Source: Desulfobulbaceae bacterium UBA2775 (GTDB lineage Bacteria; Desulfobacterota; Desulfobulbia; Desulfobulbales; Desulfocapsaceae). From it: 25,087 nucleotides of DNA. How positions within the stretch are numbered: the first letter of the stretch is position 1; each line of letters opens with the position of its first letter. The translations under genes and the position numbers were made by a program. The notes beneath the pieces were generated by a model. The model did not search any database and had not been told where the DNA came from. It worked only from the letters and a program-made list of their open reading frames with translations. Shown here piece after piece: positions 24,471-25,087 of the stretch. The DNA is taken from positions 1-25,087 of the forward strand of contig DEIL01000240.1 in NCBI GenBank assembly GCA_002352445.1, given 5' to 3'.

Positions 24471-25016
24471 CTACCACATAAGATCGTCGGGAACCTCATA
24501 GTCACTATAGGGATCATCAGGATCCCGTTCTATTGGGCTAAGTGACTTGTTAATGAGAATGAATGTTTTGTCACTTAATTCCCTGATTTTTTCAGCAATA
24601 GTCCGGGGTACAACCTCATAGGAATTTCCAAAGCCGACAATTCCCAATTGTCCTGAACTGAGCTGATCTGCCATCTCTTTCTTTACAAATATTCGTTGTA
24701 TTTTAGCCAGATCATTGAACCGAAAGGCAACACCTTTGTCATCTTTTTCCAGCTTATTTTTTTCAACCATCTGTTTGACAGATGCAGTCACTTCCCTTTT
24801 TTTCAGTTTCTCTTCCCGTTGCCGGTTAAGTTCCTGAGCACGCACTTTTTTCTTTGCCAAAGCTTCCTGAGCCAGAAGAGCATTTTCATCCACAACCACC
24901 TGTGTTTTTGCGCTCTTCTGCTTTTTCTTCTGATGCTTTTGTTTCTTGACCTTGCTTACCTGCTTTTTGTCTACCAGGCCCAACTTAAGAAACTGATCCT
25001 GAAAAGAATTACCCAT
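24471..25016 (-). CDS. yaiL: YaiL/DUF2058 family protein
   Basis: 181 residues. The family signature ends PDDLMW, preceded by DDPYSDYEV. The start resembles the E. coli YaiL beginning (QDQFLKLGLVDKKQVSKVKK). Lys/Gln-rich helices (about 15-90) are followed by VKQMVEKNKLEKDDKGVAFR and IQRIFVKKEMADQLSSGQLG. Described as a nucleoprotein or polynucleotide-associated family; biochemical role is not established. An AGGAG is present but about 12 nt from the ATG, a long spacing. Its end converges on the exported-protein gene with 34 nt between stops. Confidence 0.9.
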   Translation of the reverse strand: MGNSFQDQFLKLGLVDKKQVSKVKKQKHQKKKQKSAKTQVVVDENALLAQEALAKKKVRAQELNRQREEKLKKREVTASVKQMVEKNKLEKDDKGVAFRFNDLAKIQRIFVKKEMADQLSSGQLGIVGFGNSYEVVPRTIAEKIRELSDKTFILINKSLSPIERDPDDPYSDYEVPDDLMW

Positions 25017-25065
25017 AAAATGACTTATCTCCTACGGTATCGAAAAAGTTTAACTGTTATATTCC

Positions 25066-25087
25066 TGTCTTTCCCGCACAGGCGGGC
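25066..25087. repeat. Partial copy of the 23693 repeat family
   Basis: The window ends in GTCTTTCCCGCACAGGCGGG plus C. This resembles the CATTCC...GCAGGCGGG arm of the 28-bp repeat and is cut off by the window edge. Confidence 0.4.

Overview
The window looks like a chromosomal segment of a Gram-negative, moderately AT-rich bacterium. Supporting signs are a lipoprotein signal, several Sec-type signal peptides, DUF2058 and DUF3465 proteins, and bacterial valS, nadC and typA. Placement in Desulfobacterota, perhaps near Desulfobulbales, is an impression from overall gene content and is not proven here.

Bases 1 to about 6100 form an accessory, defence-island-like segment. In order it holds an AbiEi/AbiEii type IV toxin-antitoxin pair (365-1892), and a large AEP-TOTE primase-helicase split by a +1 frameshift at a run of six C (2153-4577). 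A 5' fragment of a Fic-family gene follows immediately (from 4602). Then come a small exported protein (4805-5116) and a serine recombinase (5193-5759), both on the minus strand. Bases 5760-6960 are poor in genes. They carry a strong terminator, a predicted lipoprotein, a 38-residue membrane peptide, and a 27-bp direct repeat (6105-6131 and 6932-6958) beside tRNA-Phe.

Bases 7056-13105 are a minus-strand housekeeping block. Read in the direction of transcription it runs dGTPase-like HD protein, valS, nadC, an acidic zinc-ribbon protein and tRNA-Phe(GAA). The tRNA has its own promoter and terminator. Next are a DUF3465 protein and an O6-methylguanine-DNA methyltransferase (plus strand), then a DUF1566 protein (minus strand).

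Bases 15642-19857 are a plus-strand run of small enzymes. They are a metallophosphoesterase overlapping a ParB-like/AsnC-like fusion gene, an SGNH hydrolase, a periplasmic two-domain OB-fold-like protein, a HAD phosphatase and a Nudix hydrolase. The last three are tightly packed.

Bases 20128-25087 hold typA with a tiny membrane-peptide gene just behind it, and a stand-alone XPB-like helicase. This helicase resembles the C-terminal half of the TOTE protein. The segment also holds a 28-bp perfect inverted repeat, an exported protein of unknown function and a YaiL/DUF2058 protein. The window closes in what looks like another copy of the same repeat family.

The most interesting material is the frameshifted TOTE primase-helicase with its Fic remnant and its stand-alone helicase relative in the same window, the ParB/AsnC fusion, and the repeat-flanked cassette beside tRNA-Phe.
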